Notes: generated by a model from the sequence alone, not told the origin. Positions 44,056 to 54,580 are shown, counted from the stretch's first letter. The stretch is 64,000 bases of DNA from Balaenoptera acutorostrata (GCF_949987535.1 NC_080078.1:31268942-31332941); one strand, 5' to 3'. Program-made: numbers and translations.

Positions 44056-44409
44056 AACCCACTCTGGACTTCCCTGGTGGCGCAGTGGTTAAGAATCCGC
44101 CTACCAATGCAGGGCACATGGGTTCGAGCCCTGGTCTGGGAAGATCTCACATGCTGCGGAGCAACTAAGCCCGTGTGCCACAACTACTGAGACTGAGCTC
44201 TAGAGCCTGCGTGCCGCAACTACTGAAGCCCGTGCGCCTAGAGCCCGTGCTCCGCAACAAGAGAAGCCACAGCAATGAGAAGCCCGCGCACCGCAACGAA
44301 GAGTAGCCCCTGCTCAGCACAACTAGAGAAAGCCCGCACAGCAACAAAGACCCAACGCAGCCAAAAATAAATTAATTAATTAATAATTTAAAAAAAACAA
44401 CCCACTCTG
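44056..44409 (+). mobile_element. CHR-type SINE, second tandem copy, 11-bp target duplication
   Basis: The SINE (44067-44398) begins 'gacttccctggtggcgcagtgg' with 'gggttcgagccctggtctgg' in the B-box region. AACCCACTCTG lies at 44056-44066 and 44399-44409. It starts only 14 bp after the target duplication of the previous SINE and faces the same way. Confidence 0.92.
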
Positions 44410-44494
44410 TCACCTCAAAAGGGGTTAGATTTAGAAAATAAAGTCTTTCCAGGAGCAAAGAAGCCTCATGCCTCCATTATTCAAAGGCTTGGTT

Positions 44495-44840
44495 GGTGTC
44501 TTCGTTTCTTATAGCTGCCATAATACAGTACCACAAACCTAGTGGCTTAAAAACAACACAAATTTATTATCTTACAGTTTTGGAGGTCGGAAGTCTGAAA
44601 TGGGTCTTACCTGGCTAAAATCAAGATGTTGACGAAGCTATATCCCTCCTGGAGGCTCTAGGGAAAATCTCTTTCCTTTTCTTTCCAACTTCTAAAGTCC
44701 ACCTGCATCCTTTGGCTCGTGGCCCCTTCTTCCATCGTCAAGGCTGGCAGTGTAGCATCTTTCTCGCTTTCTCTTTCTCTCTCTCTCTCTCTGTCTCTCA
44801 CTGCTTTTTCCCTTGTAAATTATGGACTTTGGATGATGAT
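44495..44840 (-). mobile_element. MaLR-type LTR (antisense)
   Basis: 'cttatagctgccataatacagtaccac', 'ttatcttacagttttggaggtcggaagtctgaaatggg', 'ccctcctggaggctctagggaaaatctc' and 'cctttggctcgtggccccttcttccatc' follow a MaLR-like LTR in reverse. A TC-rich run (about 44770-44800) is included. Confidence 0.7.
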
Positions 44841-44844
44841 GATG

Positions 44845-44987
44845 TGTCCACGCAGGTTCATCAGTTGTAACAAATGCAGGGGGTGTTGATAATGGGGGAG
44901 GCTATGCATGTGCAGAGACAGAGGGTAAATTGGAACTCTCTGCACCTTCCTCTCAAGATTGCTGTGAACCTAAAACTATTCTAAAAA
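44845..44987 (+). repeat. Old LINE-type 3' end hosting a Tigger
   Basis: 'gggtgttgataatgggggaggctatgcatgtg', 'ctctgcaccttcctctcaagattgctgtgaacctaaaac' is a common ancient LINE-like 3' end. It resumes as 'atgtcgatttaaaaa' after the Tigger element (45683-45715). Confidence 0.55.
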
Positions 44988-45682
44988 TACAGTAAGTCCC
45001 CTACCTAAGTACCTTCAAGTTGCGAACTTTCAAAGATGCGAATGTGTGTTCACATGTCCAACCACGTAAGTTAGTTCTATTTGAGGAGGCACTGTTAGTT
45101 TTTGAGGCACAGGACCCGAGCGTAGAACTGTACACAAAGGTGGCAGCAGCCGTTCAGAATGCAATCCAGTGTTACCATGTCATCTATGACGAGAAAAAAA
45201 AGAGCTACTAGCCAGACATCACTGGATCGTTTTTTCAAGAGCGTAGATAGAATTGAATCCAGCAAGGAACCAGACCTGTGCCATCAACGTCAAGCATGAG
45301 TGAAACTGCAGCTTGCCCTCTGTCTCCTATTGCTGACCATCCTTCAGCTCTACCATCTCCCACCTCCTCTCCCTCCTCCAGTCAGTAACTCTTCTGGCCT
45401 GTTCACTCGATGATGCCAGCCCCTGTATGCCAGCTGTTGTACTGCACTACTGTACATTTCAAGGTACTGTACTGTAAGATTAAAACTGTTTTCTTTATTT
45501 TTTGTGTTTGTTTTTTATGTATTATTTGAGTGAAAAGTATTATAAACTTACTATAGTACAGTACTATATAGCCGATTGTGTTTGTTGGTTACCTAGGCTA
45601 ACTCTGTTGGACTTACGAACAAATTGGATTTATGAACGCATTCTCAGAACGGAACTCGTTCATATGTCGGGGACTTACTGTA
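44988..45682 (+). mobile_element. Tigger-type (TcMar) DNA transposon, 691 bp
   Basis: The ends are inverted copies of CAGTAAGTCCCC (44990-45001 and 45669-45680) flanked by TA at 44988-44989 and 45681-45682, the target signature of Tc1/mariner and pogo elements. The interior at 45065-45385 keeps the decayed C-terminal end of a transposase in the plus sense: an Ala-rich helix, a Lys run, then a Ser/Pro-rich tail ending in Ser-rich codons. The catalytic DDE core is missing, so this is a deletion derivative that depended on a full-length relative. Confidence 0.85.
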
Positions 45683-45715
45683 ATGTCGATTTAAAAAAAA
45701 AATTATTTAAAAAAA

Positions 45716-46560
45716 ATGAACGATACCTCATTGGAAATCTTTTACGTTGGTTCCATGTGGAGATGATAATATTTTGGATATATCAAGCTAAATAGAATAC
45801 ATTATTTAAATTTCATCTGTTTCTTTTTACTTTTTTCATGTGATTAAGAAAATTTGTTACTGTATAAAATTATATAATTCTGTAAGGATCTAAAATTACA
45901 TTTGTGGCTCACTTTATATTTCTGTTAGTGCTGGCTGATCAACTGATTTCTACAGAAGCTTGCTTTACCCATAGGCCCCGCGGGATGTTGGCTGCTGCAC
46001 TCATCTGTAACCCAACGCCAAGCACCGTCCCTGGTACATAACAGACGTTTTAGTCAATATTTGCTGGATGAAGGAGAGAGTAAGTGGAGGAGCACTTGGC
46101 CAGGCTGGGAATGGTTCTATGATGCTGCAGCTCCTGCTGTCGCTCATCTGAACCTTCTGTCTTCAGCTCACATCCTCTCTATGAAATCAGCATTCTGCAT
46201 ACTGGAAGGATGGAGGGATATTTTGACATCCTCTCCAGGATCTATCCTGGAAACATGTCCCCCACTGCTCAGTCCAAGGAGCTTTCTGCACCCACTCCCA
46301 CCTCCAGCAAAGCAGCTCCCAAAATTACCTAGTCCCTTCACACTCAATATCACAATGATGGCCCTTTCCACTCTCCTTCCATTTCTGAATGGTACTCACA
46401 TGGGAATTCATATTTCCACGTATAAGGGAAAGACCCAGAAGAGAATTGTCAAGGAGCTTGCTGCAAGATCACAGGGAGTATTGAATTTCCCAGATCCCAT
46501 GCCCAAGTGAAAAGTGCAAGCAGTCAAACATCTTTGCTCAACCAGAGAGAAGAAGATAGA
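45716..46560. other. Unassigned non-coding sequence
   Basis: No gene recognised. A 149-codon open frame at 46061-46510 lacks known motifs and has no support as a gene. The region 46000-46080 looks like a weak L2 or MIR end ('ccctggtacataacagacgttttag'). Confidence 0.4.
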
Positions 46561-46564
46561 GTGT

Positions 46565-46746
46565 AGTCAAACCAGATCTGTTTTGCTATATTATATTTTA
46601 TTTCATTTTTCTGATTATAAAAGTAATACATCATCATTATAGAAAATTTGAAAGGTAAAGAAAAATGTGAGGAAGCAAGAAGAAATATGCCCTTCAATCC
46701 CATGATCCAGTCAGAGTCAAAGGATGGCATATTTCCTTCCAGGTTT
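46565..46746. repeat. Old LINE-like fragment hosting the composite insertion
   Basis: 'ttctgattataaaagtaatacatcatcattatagaaaatttg' and 'catatttccttccagg' are typical of a common ancient LINE-like repeat. It resumes after the composite insertion at 48032 ('ttacataatttacacagcg'). Confidence 0.5.
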
Positions 46747-46760
46747 TGTACTTAGGGTTC

Positions 46761-47035
46761 ATTTTTTTTTTTTTAATATTTAAAATTTATTTTATTGAAG
46801 TATAGTTGATTTACAATGTTGTGTTAATTTCTGCTGTACAGCAAAGTAATTCAGTTATATATATATATACATGCTTTTTCACATTCTTTTCTATTATGGT
46901 TTATAACAGGATATTGACTATAGTTCTTTGTGCTACACAGTAGGACCTTGTTGTTTATTCATCCTCTATATAATAGTTTGCATCTGCTAACCCCAAACTC
47001 CCAATCCATTCCTACCCCACCCAGTTTAATTCTTA
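46761..47035 (-). mobile_element. L1 3' end forming the 3' part of the composite insert
   Basis: Plus strand: T tract, 'ttattttattgaagtatagttgatttac', 'aatttctgctgtacagcaaag', (TA)n, 'tgctacacagtaggaccttg', 'agtttgcatctgctaacccc'. It has no target duplication of its own: the sequence after 47035 does not repeat the sequence before 46761. Confidence 0.9.
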
Positions 47036-47446
47036 AAAACATATTACATAACTGAAATTTCTGGATCAATGATTTCTACAGTTTTAAGACATTTGATACT
47101 TCATGTTATATTTCACTTCAGGAACTTGTACCAAATTACATGTGCTCTAACAGTATAGGAGAGTACTTACTGCCCTGAAGTCTATTCTATAAGAGTGGGT
47201 AATATTATTTTTAAACTTTGCCAATTTGGTATTTTACTACTTGAATTTGAATTTTTTTCTAATGAAAAATGTTTTTACAAGTTCATTCTTTTTGTTGTTG
47301 CTAATTGCCTATTTTTCTATTAGGGTATTTTATATTCTTCTTGCTGGTTTATGTGAATTAGCTAAATATACAGGATAACAATCTTTGTCATAAAATAGTA
47401 TCAAGATTTTTTATAGTTTGCCCGCTATTTAGCCTTGTTTAATGTG

Positions 47447-48017
47447 TTTGTTTGTTTTTTTTGTTTGTTTCACACACACACACTGTATTTTATTTTTACA
47501 AGAGATAAATAGACTGACACCAAGCATTGTACATGGATGACCACAACAAAAGCAACAATGATTGCAATTACCAAACATGAAGCACACTCATACTATGTCA
47601 TAATATTGACATTCAGTCCAGTAATCCTCCACTGTCACAGCTCCTTTACTTTGCAGTGAAAATTGATTTGTATATTCTTTGCCTCTGAGTCCTTGTGGGA
47701 TTTTTTTTTTTTAATTCAAACAGAAAGTCACAAAAATTATACTCATCCTCATCAGTTCACTCAGTCCCATGTAATAAATTTTTTTTTTCATCTTGATCTT
47801 TTGTTAGCACTTTTATGAGTTCATCAGTTTTTCATTAGAGTTCTGAAAATGCTTCTTCATTCAGTTCAGCACGATAGTCAGTTACCAGAAACCTGTACTT
47901 GTCAGAGTCTTTTCCATGAATTTCTTGAAGATGAAACCGTTTTATAGGAACATATTTGCAAAAGCATCAGAGTACACCCAGAACTGTCTGTAAATGACTA
48001 AAGACTTAAAAATGACC
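47447..48017 (-). pseudogene. Processed-pseudogene-like segment, parent not recognised
   Basis: On the minus strand an open stretch of 43 codons ends in a TAA stop at 47837-47835 and includes KRFHLQEIHGKDSDKYRFL. An upstream stretch continues in another frame, which suggests a one-base shift near 47955-47970. After the stop come about 340 bases of UTR-like sequence, AATAAA (47494-47489), a short (GT)n and an A-rich tail (47470-47447). No intron-like break is visible. The 5' part of any source mRNA is missing. I do not recognise the parent protein. A true 3' UTR exon in reverse is the main alternative, but the flanking target duplication favours a retrocopy. Confidence 0.55.
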
Positions 48018-48085
48018 TGTACTTAGGGTTCTTTACATAATTTACACAGCGTTTTTCACAATTTCACCATCCTATATTTGCATTC

Positions 48086-48231
48086 AATGTTGTAGCAAAA
48101 AAAAGAGTCTAAAAAAGAGTGGATATATGTATATATATAACTGATTCACTTTGCTGTACACCTGAAACTAACACAATATTGTAAATCAACTACACTTCAA
48201 TAAAAAAATTTTTTTAATGTTGTAGCAAAAA
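48086..48231 (+). mobile_element. 114-bp L1 tail with 16-bp target duplication
   Basis: The insert (48102-48215) contains 'gtctaaaaaagagtggatat', 'ctgattcactttgctgtac', 'acctgaaactaacacaatatt' and an A/T-rich end. AATGTTGTAGCAAAAA flanks it at 48086-48101 and 48216-48231. Confidence 0.93.
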
Positions 48232-49990
48232 TACGTACAATATCATCTCAAACTCTTCATGGGACAAGTTAGACGTCATATATGGAGGGACCACAATTCA
48301 TTAAATCTTGTCCAGATTGTGGGTCCCTGGGTTGCTTCCAGCTGATCAGTATGATAGAACCTGGCTCTGCATCTCTACTGAGAAATCTTTGTTCCGTCTT
48401 ATGCTATTTTTAGAGTAGAGAAGGATAGGATCATGTGTGAAGCCCTTGATATATCCAGCAAGACTTGTAAGAAAAGAAATGGCCTTACCAAAATCTGCCC
48501 AGTTGTCACATTTGTCCTTCAGTCTCCATCCCTAGGGGTGGCCGGGGACACTCATAAAATGAGTAAGAAATAACTAATTCTGCCTTTTCACGGGCCACAC
48601 AGAGATCTCCTGGATCACTGTGCTCAGGACAGATCACTCCGAGAGAACATTGGGAGAGGGAGTGTCTATTCACCCTCAAAATGCATAGGGAAACTTGTGA
48701 GAGAAGCCAAAACTTTTTGTTGCAGGAAATGGTACCAAAACTAAAACTATCCTCAGGGGAATGGAATTTATTGGTTCACATGGCTTAGAAAGGATACTTT
48801 GGAAAGAGAAAGAAGAGCTATAGGAATGAAGCCCCCAGGTAATGGGACTGAGCTTTGACACTGCAAAGCACCTCTCTCTCTCTCTCTCTCTCTCTCTCCT
48901 TCCCTCATCAACTTCTCACCTCCATTTTCTCTCCTTGGCTTCATTAATTTCCACTACAGTATGGGTCTTCTCTACATGACAGGAAAAAATGATACCTGCT
49001 AGCTCCTACAACTTACTCCTTGATATTTCCAGCCAGAAACAAGACTGTCTTTCCTTCAGCATCAATTCCAGGAAAGAATGCCCATTGGCTCTGCTAAGGT
49101 CCCATGCTCACCCACTGAGCCAATTACTGATGCCTGAGGAATAGAGTTCAATGATTGGCCAGACTTGAGTCATATGCCAATCTCATTGGCCAGATCTGTT
49201 ATCCCAAGGAGAGAGATGCAAAAACTTGCTGGATAGTCTTTTTTTTCTTTCAGTAGCTACTTTAGTTAAACATGCTCACCTGTACCCAGAGGCTCCAAGA
49301 ACATCAGGTTATGACAACAAGGGCATAGACAGTTGATGAGAGTTGTCAAAGCTAGAAGATTTTCTTTAACTTTGAATTTCACTTTTAAAAATGAGAAGAT
49401 GTTGGAAGCGTAACTGATAAACATCCGGACGTCCACCTTCAGTTGATTCCAAACAGATAGTACATAATTATGCTATTTACCTGGAGATATCATATGCCAG
49501 ACAACAAATGTTTCTCTGCAATTATCTGCTTTTGTGCTGCCTAATTTAGAGGTTCAAGTTGTCAGGAAAGAGCACGTATCCATAAATATAAAGAAAAGTA
49601 AATTACTAAGAAAAGTAATTACTAAGGCATGCTGTTTGGAGGCATATTACCTAATTAGGTAATGAAATAACTGAACATGAGTTTCTATTTAAATGTCGTT
49701 CATCTGCAGATAAGAAGATATTCTGCAGCTTTTAATTGTCATAAAATTTCTCAGCTTTACTGTGCATTAGGTGGAAGGTGGTTCTAGTTCTTTCTCTTGC
49801 ACAACGGGAAGAACTGAGGTTTACTTCTCTGGCACAGAACCCAGAAATAAGAGTTATGAAATCTTCAATAAAATTTTCCACATCCCTTTCACATCGGCCT
49901 TATACAAAAAATGAAATAACTTTTATAAACATAAAAACTGACTTAGAGTTGACCTCAGAAATGAGACAGAAGAGTGGAATGGGCAGAAAT
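48232..49990. other. Unassigned non-coding sequence
   Basis: About 1.75 kb without a recognised gene. It includes a (TC)14 tract (48872-48899) and an imperfect short duplication near 49588-49625 ('agaaaagtaaattactaag' and 'agaaaagtaattactaag'). Confidence 0.45.
48872..48899 (+). repeat. (TC)14 microsatellite
   Basis: Fourteen uninterrupted dinucleotide units. Confidence 0.95.
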
Positions 49991-50185
49991 GTTTGCTGAG
50001 TGCCTACTATGTGCTGAGTGCTGTGCAAAGAAAGCATTTCCCATGTTATCTCACTATAACTACCCTGCCTTTTTACCCAAGCCTTAAAAGGTCACACAGC
50101 TTGTGAGTGGCAGAGCTGGACTTTGAAATCAAGCCTACTGGTCTCCAAGACCCATGTTTGAGCTGCCACAGCATGGGTTCCTAGG
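49990..50185 (+). repeat. MIR SINE
   Basis: 'gctgagtgcctactatgtgctgagtgctgtgc' then 'aaggtcacacagcttgtgagtggcagagctggactttgaaatc' gives the MIR 3' two thirds with an internal deletion. Confidence 0.82.
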
Positions 50186-50414
50186 CGGGCAGCTAAAAGG
50201 GATGGATGCCAAAGTTTCCTTCTAACTGTCAGTTTCTATGATGCTGATTTTTGTGGCTCTACTCATAAATGGCACCAAAATAGCATCTGTGAATCAGGGC
50301 TCAAGGAAATCAAATTCTGCTGGATAGTTCTGTCATCTGTTGTATTTTGCAAGGCAAAACCTGTCGGAGCTATGTCATTTGCTGCAGACATTACACCCTC
50401 CCTTGAGGATGGCA

Positions 50415-50600
50415 GGCGGTAGAGCTTAGTGCATGGGCCAGAGTCCACAGAGTATGGATTTTGGACTCCGACCACCCAGACTCCACTATTTCCCATCTGT
50501 GACTATCGCTGGGAATATAGGCAAGTAATTTCTCCCCTCTAAGTCCCAGAACTCTCACCTGTAAAATGAGGTCAAATATATTCCTCACCTCATATTTACT
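50415..50600 (+). repeat. MIR SINE
   Basis: 'agagtatggattttggactccgaccacccagac', 'ggcaagtaatttctcccctctaagtcccagaactctcacctgtaaaatgagg' is a MIR body. Confidence 0.75.
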
Positions 50601-50710
50601 ACTCTGAAATTACTAGACACGGTGCTAAGCCTTGAGTATACTGACATACACACTAGTGAACAAACAGATGCAGCCCTGCATTCATGGAGCTTACAATCCA
50701 CATGGTGAGA
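50601..50710 (-). repeat. L2 3' end (antisense)
   Basis: 'gctaagccttgagtatactgac', 'gtgaacaaacagatgcagccctgcattcatggagcttacaatcc' is an antisense L2 end. Confidence 0.68.
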
Positions 50711-52010
50711 GAAATGTATGGATTAGAAATATGTTTGGTTTTAATTAATTGTTTTTAAAATCCCAGCATTATCTTGAAACATAAGTGCATTTGCGGCTTG
50801 CAAAATAAGCTCATAATAAGGGAACCTAGCAGCAGCTCAGTGATATCATGAGGGTCCCTGGATCTTCCTGTCTTCTGTTATTCTCAGTGTGAGAATGAGG
50901 TCTTGCTTCATGGTCACAGTACAGCTGCCACAACTCCAAGTATCACATCTCCACATGACTGTTTTCCAAAAAGAAGGAATCTTTCTTTTATGAGGGAGAA
51001 AAATCTTTGCCGGAAACTCCTGGTAGAACTTCTCCTTAGATGTCATTGGCCAGAACTGGGTCACATGCCCACCCCAAAACCAATCCCAGGCAAAATGAAT
51101 TGGAATTTCCACAAATAACTTGGACCAACTGTGATTCATCCCCTGAGGCTGAACACATTGCCTCTTCCTTTTGCAAGAAAAAAAAATTAAAAAGAGGGAA
51201 TGTTTTCTGGGCAAAAAACCCCCCAGCAATCCAGCAGTACCTGCCGCAACGGGCAGATGAGATGTGTCAGCTGCAGCCTGGGTTGAGTGTGAAACAATCA
51301 CCTGGAGATGCTGAGAAATAGGCTGGCTGAGGTGCCAAATGCTCAGTGAGAAAAGGAGCCCAGAATATGTACCTGGCAGTCAGAAGCAAAGGAACAACAC
51401 AGGGAACATCAAACTCAGATGCCTACAGGGGCCAGGTTGGTAATAATACTTGGCGGAGCCCCTGGGCAGATGTCAAGGCAAAGAAAGGGGGCCTATCCCA
51501 TTTGTCTGAAGGGGGCAGCAGCTATTCAATAATAGCCAATTACTGCCAGTGGGAATTCTGGCCCAGGGCTGCTAGAGTTTCTGAATTTTCAAGAGAAGCC
51601 AGAAATCTAGACTTCTAAAGGAAATCTCCCAATTTTTAAGTGTTAGTAATGAATTTAAAATAACATTAATAAATTGGCGATCCAAACAAAATATCTGCAG
51701 GCTAGATTCTCTGCATGGTCCTACAGTTTGCAGCCCCTGGGGCAATCTTATCTTGTCTTTTCCTGAAGGCATGCTCAGAGCAAAGCTGAGTATAGGTGCA
51801 AGGGTTCCCATCTCCTGCGTCTTAAATGCCGTCATGTTTCTGGCCCATAGTGATGCCCAGAAGTTATGTATTTCCACTCTTTTTAGCACCTCCCAGCCAT
51901 AGAGCTATATTCCACTTCTGTATCATCCTTATCCTGATATCCAGAAGAATCAAGAAGGAAAGTCCTGGAGGCCACTCATGACAAGCTCTTGAAAAAACCA
52001 TAGTTTTTTT
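50711..52010. other. Unassigned non-coding sequence
   Basis: About 1.3 kb with no recognised gene or repeat. Opposed open frames of 151 (minus, 50846-51301) and about 90 codons (plus) overlap and carry no motif. Confidence 0.4.
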
Positions 52011-52014
52011 TAAG

Positions 52015-52115
52015 TGCATTCATCATTAATATAACAAATATTGATGCAGCACCTGCTGTGTACCAGGCACTGCCCCAGGAGCTGGAAATACAGTGAGACC
52101 AAGACCAATGGTCCC
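52015..52115 (-). repeat. L2 3' end (antisense)
   Basis: 'gatgcagcacctgctgtgtaccaggcactgccccaggagctggaaatacagtgagacc' then 'tggtccctgccc' is a typical antisense L2 terminus. Confidence 0.75.
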
Positions 52116-52790
52116 TGCCCTGCCAGAGTTTTCCTTCTCTGTGTCTTTGGGGCCCCTGACTCAACTCTCTGCACCATTTTTTCCAATGTGGTGTGGTGCC
52201 CACCCAGGGACCCCCCCAGGTTCTGACTCTCTCCTTGCTATCCCAACATCACTTCCTTGGTTTCCTGGAGAATTCTTTACCTTCTGGTCTACCTTTCTAT
52301 GCTCATCTTCCTAACTTGGGAAAACATAAAGTGAATTTTTTAAAAATAAAAAGCAGAAAGGCAGGAGGAGAACATTCTTTCCATCACCATCAAACATCAC
52401 TCCTGGGTGATGCCAAGACACAGGGGCCATCGTTATTCTTAAAGGGCCACCCATCAGGGCTCTGGGAAGAGACGCAGAGCAAAGTGTGCTCCATGCCAGC
52501 ACTGCTGCAGCTCAGTGCAATGTGTAACATCTACCGCCCGCTCATGGTTTAATAGAGCACAGCTGACGGACTATTTGCATCTCGCTGGGGGATTCTCCAA
52601 ATCAGCAAAGACTTAATCCAATGCATCTCGACACTGACTGCACATTGGAATCCTAAACTGATGCCCCACCGACATCAATTAAATCAAAACCCTTGAGGAT
52701 GGGGCCTGAGCATCAGCATTGTGTAAAAGCTCCCCAGGCTGAGAACCAGGTTGCAAACCCAAGAGAATGAACCTGTAACAAAGCTGACAC
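52116..52790. other. Unassigned non-coding sequence
   Basis: No gene recognised. The block 52600-52760 has words of a decayed MER20-like or related DNA transposon ('gcacattggaatcctaaac', 'cccttgaggatggggcctgagcatcagcattg'), which I cannot assign firmly. Confidence 0.4.
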
Positions 52791-52799
52791 TCACACATG

Positions 52800-53005
52800 A
52801 AGAAGAGGTTTACGGACTGGGGGCTTCCCCTCACTGAGTGTAACCTCGGAATTGCAAATCAGCCACAGATTGAACCAAGCAATTAAACTCTCTAGACTCA
52901 GTTTTACCATCTGTAAAATGGGGATAGTAATAAATAATAACTACCTTGCCAGATTAAGTGAGGTGATGAATGTGAAGGTCTTGATTCATGATGAAAACTA
53001 TTATT
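52800..53005 (+). repeat. MIR SINE
   Basis: 'attaaactctctagactcagttttaccatctgtaaaatggggatagtaataaataataactacc' is a clear MIR core and 3' half. Confidence 0.82.
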
Positions 53006-53114
53006 AATTGCTTATTAAGTGGTTATCTTCCTACTCTCTTCGTGAGGAATCATCTGTCAGGTAAGACCAGTCTTAACTCCCACATGGCTAAGTTGTGAGT
53101 TCCAGGCTCTGTGA

Positions 53115-53134
53115 GTGTGTGTGTGTGTGTGTGT
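53115..53134 (+). repeat. (GT)10 microsatellite
   Basis: Short pure GT run. Confidence 0.92.
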
Positions 53135-53139
53135 GGTCT

Positions 53140-53735
53140 TTTATGCCTGTCTCTCTCCCTGATTCACCTCAACCAAAATTTCATCAAGTCCTGTCATAGG
53201 GAGAGGTTTGGATAATTTGGAAGATGCTCACGATTCAACGTGTCTACTGAGATACATGGCAGAATTAGGAAAGTCTTTTCCCCTCCATTTGAAACTCTTT
53301 CTAGAATACGATCATGTTTTCTTTAAAATGAAAAGTGAAGAAAACTGCAGCTCAGTTATTTTTATTCACCTCTACTGTCTAGAGAGACTCTGAATGGCTT
53401 TGTCACCTCCAAGCAGAACTAAGAGAAGTCAGTTTTCTCCCAGAGAGTCCCGAGGCAGCTGGAGCTGACAGTTCTTAGCCAGCAAGGATTCTACAAGAGT
53501 GTGTGGAGCGACATGGTCGGGGAGAGGCCATTATTAAAGGCCAGTGAGAGGACTTTCAAAAAGAAACACAATATTGTGGAATAAAAAGAGGAAAGAAAAA
53601 ATTAATAGCTTTCTATACTTCCTGCTGCCTCTAATGTCACCTCTCTGATGACTCAGTCAATTTGGTGAAAAATTAGAATTTGAAGTCGGCATTCCAGAAT
53701 CCCAAAGTCCAAGGGCAGAAGGTCCGTCTCACACA
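53140..53735. other. Unassigned non-coding sequence
   Basis: No gene or repeat recognised. Confidence 0.4.
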
Positions 53736-53744
53736 GGCCAGTGA

Positions 53745-53935
53745 GAGGCAAAGAGCATACTGGCCTTGGAGACAGACGGGCTTGGGTTTCAGTCTCAGCT
53801 CAGCCATGGACCAAGCGAACCAATGAATCTTCCTAGACTGTCAGTCTCCCCATTTATAAAATGAGGACAGTTATAAATCATACCTACTTTCCCAGATTAA
53901 ATGAGATGATGAATGGAATGGCCTTGACTGGTATT
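53745..53935 (+). repeat. MIR SINE
   Basis: 'ttggagacagacgggcttgggtttcagtctcagctcagccatgg', 'ctgtcagtctccccatttataaaatgagg' match a sense MIR. Confidence 0.8.
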
Positions 53936-53936
53936 C

Positions 53937-54580
53937 ATTGTTCATTTGTTCATTTATTCAGCAAATAATTACTGAGGGCTGATATTCAGCATTCTTCCAG
54001 AAGCTGGTGCTTACAGCCATGAACAAAACACAGTTGTGGGGTGGAGGATGTTAGGTAACTTGGCCAGAGAAGTCTTCACCGAGGAGTGGGAGAGTGGGTC
54101 TTGCAGAAATCTGGCCAAGAACATGTCAGGCAGAGGAATCAGCAAAGATGCTGAAGAGGAAACAGGTTAGGAGAGTGTAAGGACCAGCAGAGACCAGAGC
54201 AGATGAGGGAGGAGAGAGTCAGGGAGAAAACAGGGGGCGGGGCTCCGTGAGGTCGGCTAGACAGTTGTAAGGATTTGGGGTTTATTCTGAGCCAGGAGCT
54301 GTTGGAGGAGTTTGAGCCTAGGAACCGTGTGACCTGCTTACGCTTTCATGTGGTCCCTCGGGCAGCTGTGGAGAACAGAACAAAGGGAGGCAAGGGAGGA
54401 GCCCACTCTAAGAATCCAGACAAGAGATGCTGGTGGCCAGGACCAGGGTGGTAGCCCAAGAAGTGGCGAGAAATGGCCAAATTCTGGATATTTTGCAAAT
54501 ATAGGGTATGAGAAAAAGAGAGAAGTCAAGGGCAACTCCAAGGTTTGGGACTTGTTTTTATCTTTTTAAGTATTATTCAG
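53937..54580 (-). repeat. L2 LINE, long antisense copy
   Basis: The order runs from the 3' end ('ttcatttattcagcaaataattactgagg', 'gccatgaacaaaacac') through 'agtcttcaccgaggag', 'ggcagaggaatcagcaaagatgc', 'ggtttattctgagccaggagc', 'ggtggccaggaccagggtggtag' to 'gtcaagggcaactccaaggtt'. The last part is the reverse complement of the conserved reverse transcriptase C-terminal coding end. About 640 bp is retained, the best L2 here. Confidence 0.8.

Larger units (their letters stand above)
46747..48031 (-). mobile_element. Composite retro-insertion, 14-bp target duplication
   Basis: TGTACTTAGGGTTC occurs at 46747-46760 and 48018-48031, and the host repeat runs on across the pair. The 1257-bp insert reads on the minus strand as three parts. 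First comes a processed-mRNA-like part (48017 to about 47447) with a polyadenylation signal and A-rich tail. Next is an AT-rich part (about 47446-47036) with old L1 resemblance. Last is a young L1 3' end (about 47035-46761) with its own A tract. The outer A tract adjoins the target duplication, as target-primed reverse transcription predicts. Confidence 0.82.

Noticed and set aside
44988..45682. Active transposase gene
   Set aside because: Only the C-terminal tail region is left and it carries stops; the catalytic core is absent.
46061..46510. 149-codon open frame on the plus strand
   Set aside because: Composition is ordinary, there is no recognisable domain, and no splice or promoter evidence.
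50846..51301. 151-codon open frame on the minus strand
   Set aside because: No known motif, no paralogue in the window, and overlapping open frames on the other strand of similar quality.
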